A DNA stretch of 44,068 nucleotides from an uncultured Eubacterium sp. (lineage in GTDB: Bacteria > Bacillota > Clostridia > Lachnospirales > Lachnospiraceae). Below, one piece after another: positions 15,501 through 22,385 of this stretch. The stretch's first letter is position 1, and every line of letters starts with the position of its first letter. A program made the position numbers and the translations under genes. The stretch covers positions 1 to 44,068 of the forward strand of contig CAJUHV010000032.1 in the NCBI GenBank assembly GCA_910586445.1, read 5' to 3'. The notes under the pieces are model-generated. The model searched no databases, had not been told where the DNA came from, and was given only the letters and a program-made list of their open reading frames with translations.

Positions 15501-15528
15501 TTGACTTTTTTTTAAATCGCTTTATAAT
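15501..15528 (+). promoter_or_regulatory. perR promoter
   Basis: TTGACT (15501-15506), a 16-nt spacer and TATAAT (15523-15528), 35 bp upstream of the perR start codon. Its -10 element lies inside a predicted PerR box. Confidence 0.75.
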
Positions 15529-15536
15529 AATGATAA
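15522..15536. promoter_or_regulatory. PerR box overlapping the perR -10 element
   Basis: TTATAATAATGATAA matches the PerR consensus TTATAATNATTATAA at 13 of the 14 defined positions. Its location over the -10 hexamer fits direct autorepression that is relieved by peroxide. Confidence 0.75.
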
Positions 15537-15563
15537 CAATTACTATTTGAAAGGATTGTTGTT

Positions 15564-15959
15564 ATGAAGTACAGCGGACAAAGAGAATGCATACTTGAGT
15601 ATCTCCGGAATACAAAATGTCATCCGACCGCAGAGACTGTATACCACAATATTCAGGCTAAATACCCTAAGATCAGCCTTGGTACAGTTTACCGCAATCT
15701 GACATTGCTGACAGACCTCGGAGAAATTAACAAAATTACTGCTTTTGGCGGCCCAGACCGATTTGATGGGAACACAGCACCGCATTACCATTTTATTTGC
15801 AGAGACTGCGGTGCCGTTCTCGACCTTGAGATGGATGCCCTGACTCATATTGATCTGCTTGCTGCACATAATTTTGAAGGCAGAGTCGATGGGCACATTA
15901 CACATTTTTATGGCAGATGCCCGGACTGCATTACCAAAAATCCCAATAAAAAACAGTAA
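15564..15959 (+). CDS. perR: PerR/Fur family peroxide-responsive repressor
   Basis: This 131-residue Fur-family regulator has a winged helix (ISLGTVYRNLTLLTDLGEI) and two CxxC zinc pairs (CRDC and CPDC). The regulatory-metal motif RFDGNTAPHYH contains an Asp and two His in the spacing of B. subtilis PerR Asp85/His91/His93. His in HPTAETVY corresponds to His37. Fe-bound PerR is inactivated by H2O2-driven histidine oxidation. The following rubrerythrin gene, a peroxide-detoxifying enzyme, and the PerR box in its own promoter support PerR over Fur or Zur. It is about 10-15 residues shorter than B. subtilis PerR, mainly at the N-terminus. Confidence 0.88.
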   Translation: MKYSGQRECILEYLRNTKCHPTAETVYHNIQAKYPKISLGTVYRNLTLLTDLGEINKITAFGGPDRFDGNTAPHYHFICRDCGAVLDLEMDALTHIDLLAAHNFEGRVDGHITHFYGRCPDCITKNPNKKQ

Positions 15960-15976
15960 TTATTTCTATTTTTATA

Positions 15977-16005
15977 TTGACACCTTGGATATAATATGTT
16001 ATAAA
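15977..16005 (+). promoter_or_regulatory. Rubrerythrin promoter
   Basis: TTGACA (15977-15982), 17 nt, TATAAA (16000-16005). The leader contains a 7-bp hairpin (ATCATCT/AGATGAT, 16027-16048). A partly symmetrical ATATAATATGTTATAA at the -10 recalls a PerR box but has one extra central base, so PerR control is only suggestive. Confidence 0.7.
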
Positions 16006-16090
16006 TTTATCAACAAACAACTTAGCATCATCTGAAACAAAAGATGATCAACTTCTGAAAAAAATATTATAAAGAAAAGGAGAATTACAA

Positions 16091-16633
16091 ATGGCTAAAT
16101 ATGTATGTCAGGTATGTGGTTATGTTCATGAAGGAGATTCTGCACCAGCTGAATGTCCACAGTGTAAAGCACCAGCTGAAAAATTCACAAAACAGGAAGG
16201 CGAAACTACTTGGGCAGCTGAACATGTAGTCGGCGTTGCAAAGGGTGTTTCTGAAGATATTCTTGCTGATTTAAGAGCAAACTTTAATGGAGAATGTACA
16301 GAAGTAGGTATGTATCTTGCTATGGCTAGAGTTGCTCATAGAGAAGGCTATCCAGAAATCGGCTTATACTGGGAAAAAGCTGCTTATGAAGAAGCTGAGC
16401 ATGCTGCAAAATTCGCTGAACTTCTTGGCGAAGTTGTTACTGACAGCACAAAGAAGAATCTGGAAATGCGTGTAGAAGCTGAAAACGGCGCTACAGCCGG
16501 CAAGACTGACCTTGCAAAACGTGCAAAAGCTGCTAACCTGGATGCAATCCATGATACTGTTCATGAAATGGCCCGCGATGAGGCTAGACATGGAAAAGCT
16601 TTTGCCGGCTTATTAAAGAGATACTTTGGCTAA
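16091..16633 (+). CDS. Reverse rubrerythrin (NADH peroxidase component)
   Basis: A rubredoxin-like FeS4 domain is at the N-terminus (Cys6, Cys9, Cys22, Cys25) and a ferritin-like diiron domain follows (from about residue 50), the order that defines reverse rubrerythrins. Diiron ligands are visible in GECTEVGMY, YEEAEHAAKF (Glu101, His104) and RDEARHG. In clostridia such proteins reduce H2O2, and via it O2, with electrons from NADH-rubredoxin reductase. The gene has an AAGGAG ribosome site, its own promoter and a terminator. Codon use is AT-rich and looks highly expressed. Its last 33 codons are duplicated exactly at 19444-19542. Confidence 0.95.
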   Translation: MAKYVCQVCGYVHEGDSAPAECPQCKAPAEKFTKQEGETTWAAEHVVGVAKGVSEDILADLRANFNGECTEVGMYLAMARVAHREGYPEIGLYWEKAAYEEAEHAAKFAELLGEVVTDSTKKNLEMRVEAENGATAGKTDLAKRAKAANLDAIHDTVHEMARDEARHGKAFAGLLKRYFG

Positions 16634-16645
16634 GATTTATAAGGA
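16535..16645 (+). repeat. Copy 1 of 111-bp direct repeat (rubrerythrin 3' end)
   Basis: This stretch is identical base for base to 19444-19554 (offset 2909). It covers the last 33 codons including the stop, plus 12 nt of 3' flank. After it the copies differ by a 33-nt segment bounded by TATAAGGATTT repeats, present only here, and then continue to similar terminators. Confidence 0.95.
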
Positions 16646-16691
16646 TTTTTTATGAAATCCGGCTCGGTTTTATAAGGATTTCTGAATGAAA

Positions 16692-16724
16692 AGAGGATGG
16701 ACAGGCAGTGTCTGTCCTCTTTTT
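16692..16724 (+). terminator. Terminator of the rubrerythrin gene
   Basis: AGAGGA...GACA paired with TGTC...TCCTCT (2-nt internal loop), followed by TTTTT. The same element with two or three substitutions follows the partial copy at 19568-19600. Confidence 0.85.
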
Positions 16725-16734
16725 AAGTGGAAGA

Positions 16735-16802
16735 AAAGTGTACTTTCTTCTTTTACAATCTTTCTTATTCCTATAAAGTGTACTTTCTGCAAAGTGTACT
16801 TT
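16735..16802. promoter_or_regulatory. Three copies of AAAGTGTACTTT
   Basis: The 12-mer AAAGTGTACTTT, an inverted repeat (AAAGT N2 ACTTT), occurs at 16735, 16775 and 16791, i.e. spaced 40 and 16 bp apart. The remaining gene-free region to 17080 is AT-rich with no other clear element. A cluster of identical palindromes suggests a regulator binding region; the regulator is unknown. Confidence 0.5.
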
Positions 16803-17080
16803 TTTCTATCTTTATTTTACCTCCGAAAGCCTGTATTTGCAAGGGATTCTTTTTATTAACTAACAACAACTCTGGAAGAACTTTTTTGAATTATCCACAA
16901 TTATTCAATATAATTCAATGTCATAATACAATTAAGTACATCTTAACTGCTGCATTATGATTCACTTATTATAAATATTTGCAAAATACTATTTAAAACT
17001 TTCTTAAAATGATATATTATATACGTATTCAAAGTTATCTGATATTATACTAATAAACCTAATTTGTAAGGAGGAATTAT

Positions 17081-17320
17081 ATGTCACCAAAAGCAATTCT
17101 GTTGAATGATATGTTGAATACATTGAATGATGAAGATTACGACATAATCATAGAATATATTCGTTTATTGTCTGCAACCAGAAAAAAAGAACGGGCTATA
17201 CAGACAATAGCAGCAATGGATAAGTTTCAAGAGGTTATAGGAGAAGATAAGGGCTGGCTTTCCGAAGATGATATGCTAGAAGATATGGCAGCTTTCCGCA
17301 AAGAGAGACTGTCCATATGA
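17081..17320 (+). CDS. Putative antitoxin of a PIN toxin module
   Basis: This 79-residue acidic protein (MSPKAILLNDMLNTLNDEDYD...) has a strong AGGAGG ribosome site. Its stop overlaps the start of the PIN-domain gene by 4 bp (ATGA), the standard coupling of antitoxin and toxin. The predicted fold is helical with a likely DNA-binding N-terminus (DYDIIIEYIRLLSATRK) and an acidic C-terminal tail (LSEDDMLEDMAAFRKERLSI) that could wrap the toxin. The family was not recognised by name. The role is inferred from the neighbour. Confidence 0.6.
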   Translation: MSPKAILLNDMLNTLNDEDYDIIIEYIRLLSATRKKERAIQTIAAMDKFQEVIGEDKGWLSEDDMLEDMAAFRKERLSI

Positions 17321-17715
17321 AAATAATGATTGATACAAATGTATTAATTTCATCTTTGGTATTTGGCGGTATGCCGAAACAGTTAATCGGAAAACTGCTG
17401 CTTATGGGACATGATCTATACATTTCTGATTATGTGTATCAAGAATTTACTGATAAACTTCATTTGAAATGGCCACAAAAAGAATCCCGACTGCTGCAAA
17501 TATATCATGACATGGATTTTATACACTGCCCAAGTACAAATAAAGTATTGGGTGAAATACGAGATAAAAAAGATATTCCTGTTTTAAGTGACGCAATATA
17601 TAATAATGTAGATATATTACTAACAGGTGACAGGGATTTTTTAGAATCTAATATTAAACATCCGTTAATTTTTTCACCAAGAATGCTTATGGAATATCTC
17701 TGTAAACAACAGTAA
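17317..17715 (+). CDS. PIN-domain toxin (putative toxin-antitoxin ribonuclease)
   Basis: The 132-residue protein begins MKIMIDTNVLISSLVFGG, the first acidic cluster of PIN domains. Further acidic residues follow at YQEF, in KKDIPVLSDAI and in LLTGDRDFL, giving the four-carboxylate Mg2+ site of this RNase family. It resembles the COG1569-type 'PIN family toxin component' proteins. It likely cleaves RNA when freed from the upstream antitoxin. The gene is intact and lies at the start of an accessory island with an IS remnant. Confidence 0.85.
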   Translation: MKIMIDTNVLISSLVFGGMPKQLIGKLLLMGHDLYISDYVYQEFTDKLHLKWPQKESRLLQIYHDMDFIHCPSTNKVLGEIRDKKDIPVLSDAIYNNVDILLTGDRDFLESNIKHPLIFSPRMLMEYLCKQQ

Positions 17716-17779
17716 ACTCGTTAGAAGTAAAATTCCATAATACAACATGCATTCTCCAAAAAAGAAAAGGGTATAAATT

Positions 17780-17968
17780 ATGATACAGACAGCTATTTTA
17801 GATAGAAAACAAAAACCAACAAAAAAGCAAATCCAACAAATATCCAAAGTTGCAAAAAGAGAAATTGTATATGATGAAGATTCTCCCGAACTTACCCCGG
17901 CAATGGAAAAAGCATTCCGGCTGGCAGCAAAAAACCGTAACACATACAGAAAAGCCAATATATTATAG
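17780..17968 (+). CDS. Small antitoxin-like protein without a partner
   Basis: A 62-residue basic/acidic protein with the phrase VYDEDSPELTPAMEKAFRLAAK, which recalls antitoxins of RelB/MazE-like modules in Clostridia. It has a weak AAAAGGG ribosome site and starts 64 bp after the PIN gene. No toxin gene follows; a terminator hairpin comes 32 bp later. It may be a leftover of a second module or a second regulator of the first. The family name is uncertain. Confidence 0.5.
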   Translation: MIQTAILDRKQKPTKKQIQQISKVAKREIVYDEDSPELTPAMEKAFRLAAKNRNTYRKANIL

Positions 17969-18000
17969 ATACTATGATGCGCTATGAATCATAATTTAAA

Positions 18001-18031
18001 AAAGCAGCAGTTTAAACCCAACTGCTGCTTT
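18001..18031. terminator. Hairpin terminator after the toxin-antitoxin genes
   Basis: AAAGCAGCAGTT (18001-18012) and AACTGCTGCTTT (18020-18031) form a perfect 12-bp stem with a 7-nt loop. A-rich and T-rich flanks allow function in both directions. Confidence 0.8.
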
Positions 18032-18172
18032 CTATTTTCTATAGTAATGAAACCTTTTGTGATTTTATTACTCATTCAATCCGGCACTTTATCACATTTT
18101 TTATTCCATACAAAAATTATGATAATATATTAGTATAAATACAAAAAGAAATTCAAAAGTAAAGGAATGACA

Positions 18173-18703
18173 ATGGAAGATGAACTTATTTTTTCTAAAG
18201 AATGGTTTATGCTTGAAAAATACCATTTTAAGATTCTGGCAATCATCACAGAAGTGGCTGACAATACAGGAACTTTTAAAGGAGAATTGACTATCTTTTG
18301 TGAAAACCTGTCTATACAAAATTCGTCCGGTAACAAAAATAAAATAAAATCTGCCCTTAACTATCTTGCAAATAATGACTATATTACTATATCAGAAGAT
18401 AAGAAAATTTACACTATTAAACTGAGCGATATAGCTGAAAAAACATACCAGTACAAGTTAAAAAGAACATGGTATAATCAGCTACGGACTGCTGCAAATA
18501 AAGTATCATGGGAAAACCTTTTAAAAATTTTCCTTGCATTATTGGATATATCTAGGCGTTTGCGAAACGCCAGAACCCGCATAATCACGGGATTCTTTTT
18601 GTCACAAATTAAAATAACTCCTCACCGGATATGGTATAATAGAGTTACCAAGAAACCATTAACCATCACCAAGCCTGCAAATAAAAAGTCAATAGAAAAT
18701 TGA
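18173..18703 (+). CDS. Unrecognised ORF, winged-helix-like N-terminus, altered C-terminus
   Basis: The start at 18173 has AAAGGA 6 nt upstream. Residues 1 to about 105 look like a small alpha/beta winged-helix protein (FKILAIITEVADNTGTFKGELTIFCENL; KSALNYLANNDYITISEDKKIYTIKL), of the kind seen in plasmid replication or mobile-element regulators. From about codon 127 the frame enters a perfect hairpin (GGCGTTTGCGAAACGCC, 18555-18571) and then non-protein-like sequence with an extended -10 motif (TGGTATAAT, about 18632). The C-terminus is therefore probably foreign, joined by insertion or deletion, and the gene may be truncated. Function unknown. Confidence 0.4.
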   Translation: MEDELIFSKEWFMLEKYHFKILAIITEVADNTGTFKGELTIFCENLSIQNSSGNKNKIKSALNYLANNDYITISEDKKIYTIKLSDIAEKTYQYKLKRTWYNQLRTAANKVSWENLLKIFLALLDISRRLRNARTRIITGFFLSQIKITPHRIWYNRVTKKPLTITKPANKKSIEN

Positions 18704-18796
18704 TGATTTCAGGTAAAAAGTTTTATGTAGGATTTTGAGCATTGAAATAAGACCACCGATATTCGCTGGTCTAAAATAAAGGTATTGATGGGATGG

Positions 18797-19408
18797 TTAT
18801 TTTGGGAGCGAAGACAGATATTCCTTCACTCGCCCATAGTAGATGCGAAGAAACTTATTCGCACCGGCTGTCATGTACACATAGTAAGGCTTTCCTTGCG
18901 CTCGTTTCTTATCCATAAACAAGTAGACAGGATCATCCTGCGGCTTTGTTTTGATAAGAACATCCATGACTTGAAATAAAGTCTTACGGAGGGTACTGGA
19001 ACCTCGTTTGGACGTTGGAACACTTTTCTGTTCGTAGGATCCGGATTCATTTACTCCCGGATCAACGCCTGCGAAGGCTGTGATAGCTCCTTTATGGGTA
19101 AAGCGGGAGACATCTCCAATTTCAGCTGTGAGCTGGGGACCAAGGGATTTTCCAACACCTTTCATAGCCATTACGACAGGGTATTCAGGAAGTTTGGAGG
19201 CAGCCTCATTCATCATGATGCGGAGCTGTTCCACGGTCTGTGAAGCGGTGTTTAAATGTTCAACCGCTTGTTTGATGATAAGTTTTGTTAAGTCATCCTT
19301 TGGAAGTACGGGAACAAGTTCCTTTGCTGTTCTGTGGATTTCTTCAGCTTTTGATTCGCTAAAGTTATGCTTCTTGCGTTTACACCATTTTTGATAGTGG
19401 TCAATAAG
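18797..19408 (-). pseudogene. IS110-family transposase, C-terminal half only
   Basis: An open frame of about 203 codons encodes the C-terminal Transposase_20-type domain of IS110 transposases (VVMAMKGVGKSLGPQLTAEIG, ITAFAGVDPGVNESGSY, TSKRGSSTLRKTLFQ). Upstream it keeps a linker region (DHYQKWCKRKKHNFSESKAEEI) and then meets a stop at 19409. The N-terminal DEDD catalytic domain and any initiation site are missing. At the broken end it lies about 35 bp from the partial rubrerythrin copy. Downstream of its stop a GACCA/TGGTC hairpin (18751-18771) may mark the element's 3' end. It cannot encode an active recombinase. Confidence 0.9.
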
Positions 19409-19443
19409 TTATTCCTTATAAATACTGCATTAGCCAAGAAAAG

Positions 19444-19542
19444 AACCTGGATGCAATCCATGATACTGTTCATGAAATGGCCCGCGATGAGGCTAGACAT
19501 GGAAAAGCTTTTGCCGGCTTATTAAAGAGATACTTTGGCTAA
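19444..19542 (+). pseudogene. Partial second rubrerythrin (last 33 codons)
   Basis: The fragment is identical to the 3' end of the intact gene at 16535-16633 and keeps the DEARHG diiron motif and the stop codon, but has no start. The identity extends through 19554. It is followed by a terminator copy at 19568-19600. It joins the truncated IS110 element, so the 5' part was probably removed in the same event. Confidence 0.92.
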
Positions 19543-19567
19543 GATTTATAAGGAATTTTGAATGGAA

Positions 19568-19600
19568 AGAGGGTGGACATGCAGTGTCTGTCCTCTTTTT
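19568..19600 (+). terminator. Second copy of the rubrerythrin terminator
   Basis: AGAGGG-TGGACA pairs with TGTC-TGTCCTCT and is followed by TTTTT. It is the diverged copy of the element at 16692. The rest of 19601-19764 holds only the upstream region of the Uma2 gene, with TGGTATACT as a possible extended -10. Confidence 0.7.
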
Positions 19601-19764
19601 AGTTGTCCTTTTGTTGTCCCTTGCACCATCAGCTGAGCCGTCAGGCATATTCAAGGTAAATCTTTATTCTATTTCAGTGTAAAATCAGAGATTATAATAG
19701 AATATAGCAATTCCGTTCCGTATCTGGTATACTATATTTATTAAGATAAATTGGAGGTATTTTC

Positions 19765-20271
19765 ATGCACAATATTCAGATTACTGATATGGCCGGTGCT
19801 TATATTGAGCATTCTATGGTGATTACAAATTTCACGAATATAGTAGGCTGTCAGCTTAAAAACAGCATGTGCCGTGCGTTTCCTGACAATGTACAATATA
19901 CATGGTGGTTTGGAGACGAAAAGAAAACAGTTATTCCAGATGCTTCGATTAATTGTCAGGTCAGATCCAGACGCGGGAATACTTTTGTAAATGCCCCTCA
20001 ATTTGTAATGGAAGTTTTATCAGATTCTACGGAAAAATATGACCGGACAAATAAAAAGGATATCTACCGCAAAGAAGAAATCAATGAATATTGGATAGTA
20101 AATTGGCAAAAGAAACAAGTTGAAATTTATCTTCTCGACTATGATGAAAATGAAGAGCCGCAATATCATCTTTTCAAGACAATAACAAAAGAAAACAAAT
20201 GTGAATTAGAAATTGTGCATTTCCCTCATATAAAAATTGAGTTCGACGAATTGTTTGATCTGGAATGGTAA
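19765..20271 (+). CDS. Uma2 family (DUF820) predicted nuclease-fold protein
   Basis: The 168-residue protein carries the Uma2 signature: a PDASI strand, then PQFVMEVLSDSTEKYDRTNK, then YRKEEINEYWIVN and VEIYLL. The Asp, Glu and Lys in PDAS...EVLS...DRTNK fit a PD-(D/E)XK-like restriction endonuclease fold. The family is abundant in cyanobacteria and some Clostridia and its biological role is unsettled. A GGAGG ribosome site lies 8 nt before the ATG. It closes the accessory island and is convergent with the sugar-binding-protein operon. At 168 residues it is slightly shorter than the usual 180-200. Confidence 0.85.
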   Translation: MHNIQITDMAGAYIEHSMVITNFTNIVGCQLKNSMCRAFPDNVQYTWWFGDEKKTVIPDASINCQVRSRRGNTFVNAPQFVMEVLSDSTEKYDRTNKKDIYRKEEINEYWIVNWQKKQVEIYLLDYDENEEPQYHLFKTITKENKCELEIVHFPHIKIEFDELFDLEW

Positions 20272-20286
20272 GCTATATAATAAATA

Positions 20287-20324
20287 AAACAGGCAGCAAT
20301 CCATTTATCGACTGCTGCCTGTTT
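20287..20324. terminator. Bidirectional terminator between the Uma2 gene and mglB
   Basis: AAACAGGCAGCA (20287-20298) and TGCTGCCTGTTT (20313-20324) form a perfect 12-bp stem with a 14-nt loop between two convergent genes. Confidence 0.9.
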
Positions 20325-20360
20325 CATTCTCCTATTGGTTAAAAACATCCTGATCTCCTC

Positions 20361-21395
20361 TCAATACTTCAGAAAATCTCCCACATTATCCTTTATTACT
20401 TTTGTATAAGGCAGATAAATATAACGGCCTTTTTCAAATTCGATCTGATCTAACCCTTCTTGAAAGACGAGTGCCGCAGACAGCTCTGCCATCGCCTGTG
20501 CCTGTCCTTCTTTATCATTGTATACAGTTGCGGACAGCTTTTTATCTGCTACCGCCTTTAAGCCAACATCTGTTCCATCGATTCCAAAGAAGACTGGAAG
20601 GGCCGATTCTGATAAATTTGATTTTTTATATGCCTCTAAAGCGCCCAGTGCCATATCATCATTGTTTGCTAAAACCAGCTCGATTTTATCCTGATACTGG
20701 CTGATCATCTGCAGCATGCGGTTTTGTGCCTGCGCACGGTTCCAGTTCGCTATCCCGCAGCTCAGCTTTTCTAGTTTTATCCCCTTATTTTTCAACGTAT
20801 CGACTGCATTTTCGGTACGCATGATCGCATCCTGATGCCCCGGTTCTCCTTCTAATATCACATACTGAATCGTGCCGTCTTTATTGCGGTCAATGCCGCT
20901 GTCGGAGTGGATCAGATCTGCTGCCAGCTCCCCCTGCATGACACCAGGCTGCTCTGCGTACGCCCCGACATAATAAAGCCCATCCCACTGCAGCATGTCT
21001 TCAGCGACCGGTTCTCTGTTAAAAAAGATAATCGGCACATTATGATCTCTGGCAAGGTCTATGATTTCCGATGGATCTGCGCGGTCTACCAGATTTACAC
21101 ACAGTACGTTACACCCAGCGTCAATCAGTTCTTTTACCTGATCATCCTGCGTTCTCTGAGAGCCGGAGGCATCGCGGATCGTTACTGTGATTTCAAAGCT
21201 GGTTTTTTCCATCAGATCCAGCTGTTCCTTAAAACAGTCTATCAGCTGGTTTAAAAATGTATCGCTCTGATTATAATATGTGACGCCCACATGGATTTTG
21301 TCTGCCCTGCCCGGCTCATGTTTTCCACAGGCACTGATAAATAGTGTACTTAAAATAACAATTACTGCTGCCGCAAAAAACTTTTTTGCTTTCAT
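20361..21395 (-). CDS. mglB: Galactose/glucose-binding lipoprotein, canonical MglB topology
   Basis: A 344-residue lipoprotein with lipobox FISAC (Cys23). It has normal MglB order: VGVTYYNQSDTF, VNLVD, IIFFNREPV, YYVGAYAEQPGVMQGEL, the Ca2+ loop DRNKDGTIQY, GHQDAIMR, ANWNRAQAQ, ANNDDMAL, FGIDGT, and TVYND. All residues equivalent to the sugar contacts of E. coli galactose-binding protein appear present (Asp14, Asn91, His152, Asp154, Arg158, Trp183, Asn211, Asp236, Asn256). It is the last gene of the sensor operon, 18 bp after the anchored binding protein, and has no permease of its own. It may feed sugar to the mgl transporter or serve the sensor. Confidence 0.9.
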   Translation of the reverse strand: MKAKKFFAAAVIVILSTLFISACGKHEPGRADKIHVGVTYYNQSDTFLNQLIDCFKEQLDLMEKTSFEITVTIRDASGSQRTQDDQVKELIDAGCNVLCVNLVDRADPSEIIDLARDHNVPIIFFNREPVAEDMLQWDGLYYVGAYAEQPGVMQGELAADLIHSDSGIDRNKDGTIQYVILEGEPGHQDAIMRTENAVDTLKNKGIKLEKLSCGIANWNRAQAQNRMLQMISQYQDKIELVLANNDDMALGALEAYKKSNLSESALPVFFGIDGTDVGLKAVADKKLSATVYNDKEGQAQAMAELSAALVFQEGLDQIEFEKGRYIYLPYTKVIKDNVGDFLKY

Positions 21396-21413
21396 TCTAT
21401 ACCAGCCTTCCGT

Positions 21414-22385
21414 CTATTGACTCATTGTAAAAAGAATCTCTTGATTTTTCGGTGAAAATAATTCATCTCTGCGAATCACGGTATAAGATACTGTTTGATT
21501 TTCCATTTCGTAAAAATATGCCCCCAGCTTTTTTGCTGTCTGTGTCAGGCTCTGATAGCCGATATTAAATTCATCGGGCACAACCAGGCATTCGATGCTG
21601 CCTGTGTCCAGATAATATGCGGCTTCTGTAGAATGCCCTATTCCATATACAAATGCGCCGTGCAGATCATTTGCTGCTGAATATTTCCCTGCCACAGTCA
21701 GGCTGCGGTCATCAAAAGCTGCTATTATGTTGACTTTATGCTGTTTTTTCAGCTGTTTTTCCTTATTTTCCTGCTGCAGGCCGGATACTACCCAGCTTAG
21801 ATCAGCGCCTGTTCCTTTCAGTCCGTCTTCGAACCCTTTTCTGCAGCGGGCTGCTGCTTCGGATTCAAGGCTTTCTGTCACGATTCCAATTGTCCTGCCT
21901 TTAATGTTTCCATTATAATCATCTAATATTTCCTCTGCAAGTGCATTTCCCATTGCATAGTGATCTGGTTTTACAACCGGCAGCAGAGAAGACTCGCCTG
22001 CCTTGGAGGCAGCATATTCTACGAGCATTACAGGAACCCTGCTTTCTACTTTTTTCAGCAGTTCTTCTGTATATTCCCCTATAGCAGGCTGCACGATTAC
22101 TGCATCTGCTCCGTGTTCTATTTCATTTTGGATTAGTTCCATCTGTTCCGGCGCACTAAGTGTATTTCCGGTACTGACTACAAATAAATCTATTCCCAGA
22201 TCCTCTGCAGCCATTTTTAATCCATAGCGCAGCGCTGTCCATTGTGTATGATCAGAATCAGGAACAACAACAGATACTCTGCTAAGATCATTTCCATTCT
22301 TTTCCTGCAGCATCATAAGAGCCAATATTATGACCAGAACAGCCAGAACGAATTCTATGATAAAAAATATTTTTTTACTATTCAT
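21414..22385 (-). CDS. Membrane-anchored periplasmic-binding-type sugar sensor
   Basis: One uncleaved N-terminal membrane segment (about 7-26, no lipobox) is followed by a type I periplasmic-binding fold (VSVVVPDSDHTQWTALRYGLKMAAEDLG; ADAVIVQPAI; VPVMLVEYAA; NIIAAFDDRSLTVAGKYSA). It is 323 residues. Its start overlaps the histidine kinase stop by 4 bp (ATGA). This arrangement matches three-component systems such as XylFII-LytS-YesN of Clostridium beijerinckii, in which an anchored binding protein reports sugar to the kinase. The ligand cannot be read from the sequence; galactose or a related hexose is inferred from the neighbours. Confidence 0.8.
   Translation of the reverse strand: MNSKKIFFIIEFVLAVLVIILALMMLQEKNGNDLSRVSVVVPDSDHTQWTALRYGLKMAAEDLGIDLFVVSTGNTLSAPEQMELIQNEIEHGADAVIVQPAIGEYTEELLKKVESRVPVMLVEYAASKAGESSLLPVVKPDHYAMGNALAEEILDDYNGNIKGRTIGIVTESLESEAAARCRKGFEDGLKGTGADLSWVVSGLQQENKEKQLKKQHKVNIIAAFDDRSLTVAGKYSAANDLHGAFVYGIGHSTEAAYYLDTGSIECLVVPDEFNIGYQSLTQTAKKLGAYFYEMENQTVSYTVIRRDELFSPKNQEILFTMSQ

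Noticed and set aside
15996..16014. PerR box at the rubrerythrin promoter
   Set aside because: The symmetrical sequence there deviates from the consensus spacing by one base and has several mismatches in the alternative register; too weak to list as a site.
16364..16591. Minus-strand ORFs at 16364-16591 and 19288-19500 with the same N-terminus
   Set aside because: Their similarity only reflects the duplicated rubrerythrin 3' end read on the wrong strand.
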